DNA of 64,000 nt from Daphnia pulex (Eukaryota; Arthropoda; Branchiopoda; Diplostraca; Daphniidae): assembly GCF_021134715.1 (NCBI RefSeq), contig NC_060025.1, positions 1,674,001 to 1,738,000 of the forward strand, read 5' to 3'. The notes under the pieces are model-generated. The model was not told the origin of the DNA and did no database searches. It worked only from the letters and a program-made list of their open reading frames with translations. The translations under genes and the position numbers were made by a program. Of the stretch, positions 62,703 through 64,000 are shown in pieces; position 1 is the first letter of the stretch; the number at the start of each line of letters is the position of its first letter.

Positions 62703-64000
62703 CTCCGGTCCGAAACGTGCTACCATCTGTGAACGTCATTTGTCACTTGATAGAGAACATTTCAACGAACAAATTAAGCCCACGGATAAAAATAAAACAT
62801 GCGTGAACGATATTTAACAAAATGTAGTTGAAATGAAAGCCTTGAAAAAAAAGTTCCTTAAACAACACAAGGATGGGTTTTCATGTAGAAAAAAAATGTA
62901 TCAATGAAATTTCTAGATCAGTTAGTTGCAGGTTTAAACGTCAATTGGGTAATGAATGAAATCATAAAATATGAACGAATTCAAAGTATGACTTCAAAGA
63001 AAATGAAATCGAGCAATCGACCCCATGACAAAAAATTCACGAAGATTTCATCGGTCGGATCGGAAACACTGAAGGTGTCAAGGAATTGCAGAAAAGTCCA
63101 AAACTATTACGATAAGAAAAAATGCCGTACGCAAAGTCTTGAAGATACACTTAATAAGTGAAATGAGTTTGAAAATCTCGGAAGCATCATGAAGTAAAAT
63201 AATTGCGCTGACTCAAACTCACGGTTAAATTTATTCCTAATGAGACTTCAAACATAAAAAGTTGACCTGATGGGGCAAGACAGTTTTGTCGAACACTATG
63301 CTGACCCAACTGAACGAAGAAGATGTCATCAAATGAAATACTCATTTATGTTATTTTTGCTCCCCTCATTAGCTGCCAATGGGAGGTGAGCAACTTCTAC
63401 AACAGTCTTCGAGATGTTGTAACGAAAAGCAAGGCTCACAAATGGAAAGTAGGATAGATTTTTCCTACCTTGAAGCTCGGGAAATACAGCCAAGCATTTC
63501 CAAGGGATCCATCCGAACTCCGAAGAGATGAAGTTGAACACGCCAGGCGGGATAGGAGGAAGGGAGTCCTCGTGAATACACACACATTCCCATGAGTGTA
63601 CACAAGGACATTGAAAGAAGGGGGAAAGAAGGCATGTATTAGCTGGACACTCTCCTATAAAGCAGGTTGTTGATCACCTACATTAAAAAATTTAATAAAT
63701 GTTGTGGAAATCAAGAAAATGTAAAGTTTTGTTGAAGCACACTGGGCAGAAGCAAGCCATGCAAAATAATTTCAATACGTGACAGAAGAAAAGGTAATAG
63801 AAACACACAATGAATACCTTACCGATGAAGCTGACACCAGTTGATGCTGATGAGTGATGAGTGATGACAAGGAAAACTTTTGCATGTTATGATGATGACT
63901 GGCTCACAAATCACACCTGCAGAGTGAAGAAAAAGGACAACATGAACTAAAATATCAAACAAAATTAATGCCAATAGCATGCCAACCATGCCGTGCATCG
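62703..64000. other. Unassigned sequence at the window end
   Basis: A lysine-rich 85-codon frame (62904-63161, plus) and an 84-codon minus frame (63329-63583) lack recognisable motifs or splice partners. Nothing else is supported. Confidence 0.4.

Overview
The window is nuclear DNA from an arthropod. I infer a branchiopod crustacean close to Daphnia. The grounds are compact multi-exon genes with short GT-AG introns, clear Draper and Kuzbanian/ADAM10 orthologues, an RR-type cuticle protein, chitin-binding mini-proteins, and tandemly duplicated globin and orphan secreted-protein genes. Every multi-exon model below was joined by hand. Each junction was checked for GT/AG and for reading phase, and each full model closes in frame on one stop codon.

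Layout. 1-3.3 kb: no gene seen, then one possible terminal coding exon. 3.76-6.65 kb: a divergent housekeeping pair, mitochondrial ribosomal protein S12 (minus) and galactose-1-phosphate uridylyltransferase (plus), sharing about 0.4 kb. 9.3-16.9 kb: a 22-exon draper/CED-1/MEGF10-type engulfment receptor, with two phase-compatible alternative C-terminal exons. 20.5-28.2 kb: a 13-exon ADAM10/Kuzbanian sheddase with a cytoplasmic tail of about 570 residues. 29.2-30.0 kb: an RR cuticle protein gene. 30-38 kb: repeat-rich DNA holding a partly repeated exon-like segment, a probable tRNA-derived SINE, a 0.5-kb hairpin element, a possible 72-aa protein gene, and a 3.0-kb element with 1,048-bp near-identical inverted arms. 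38.5-39 kb: two tRNA-Pro genes.

40.6-49.8 kb: three small secreted proteins with one chitin-binding (CBM14) domain each, interleaved with two nearly identical intracellular globins on the minus strand. Both globin promoters carry ACGTG motifs. 51-62.7 kb: a cluster of orphan secreted proteins of about 200 residues, arranged as two divergent pairs (A-/B+ and C-/D+), with a broken fifth copy and a duplicated downstream block. All four intact genes carry the same promoter module next to the TATA box. 62.7-64 kb: nothing recognisable.

The 5' half is ordinary conserved developmental and metabolic sequence. The 3' half is a young, duplication-driven region. The most novel items are the divergent-pair secreted family with its conserved promoter, the large inverted element carrying coding-like DNA, and the alternative draper tails that lack the ITAM.
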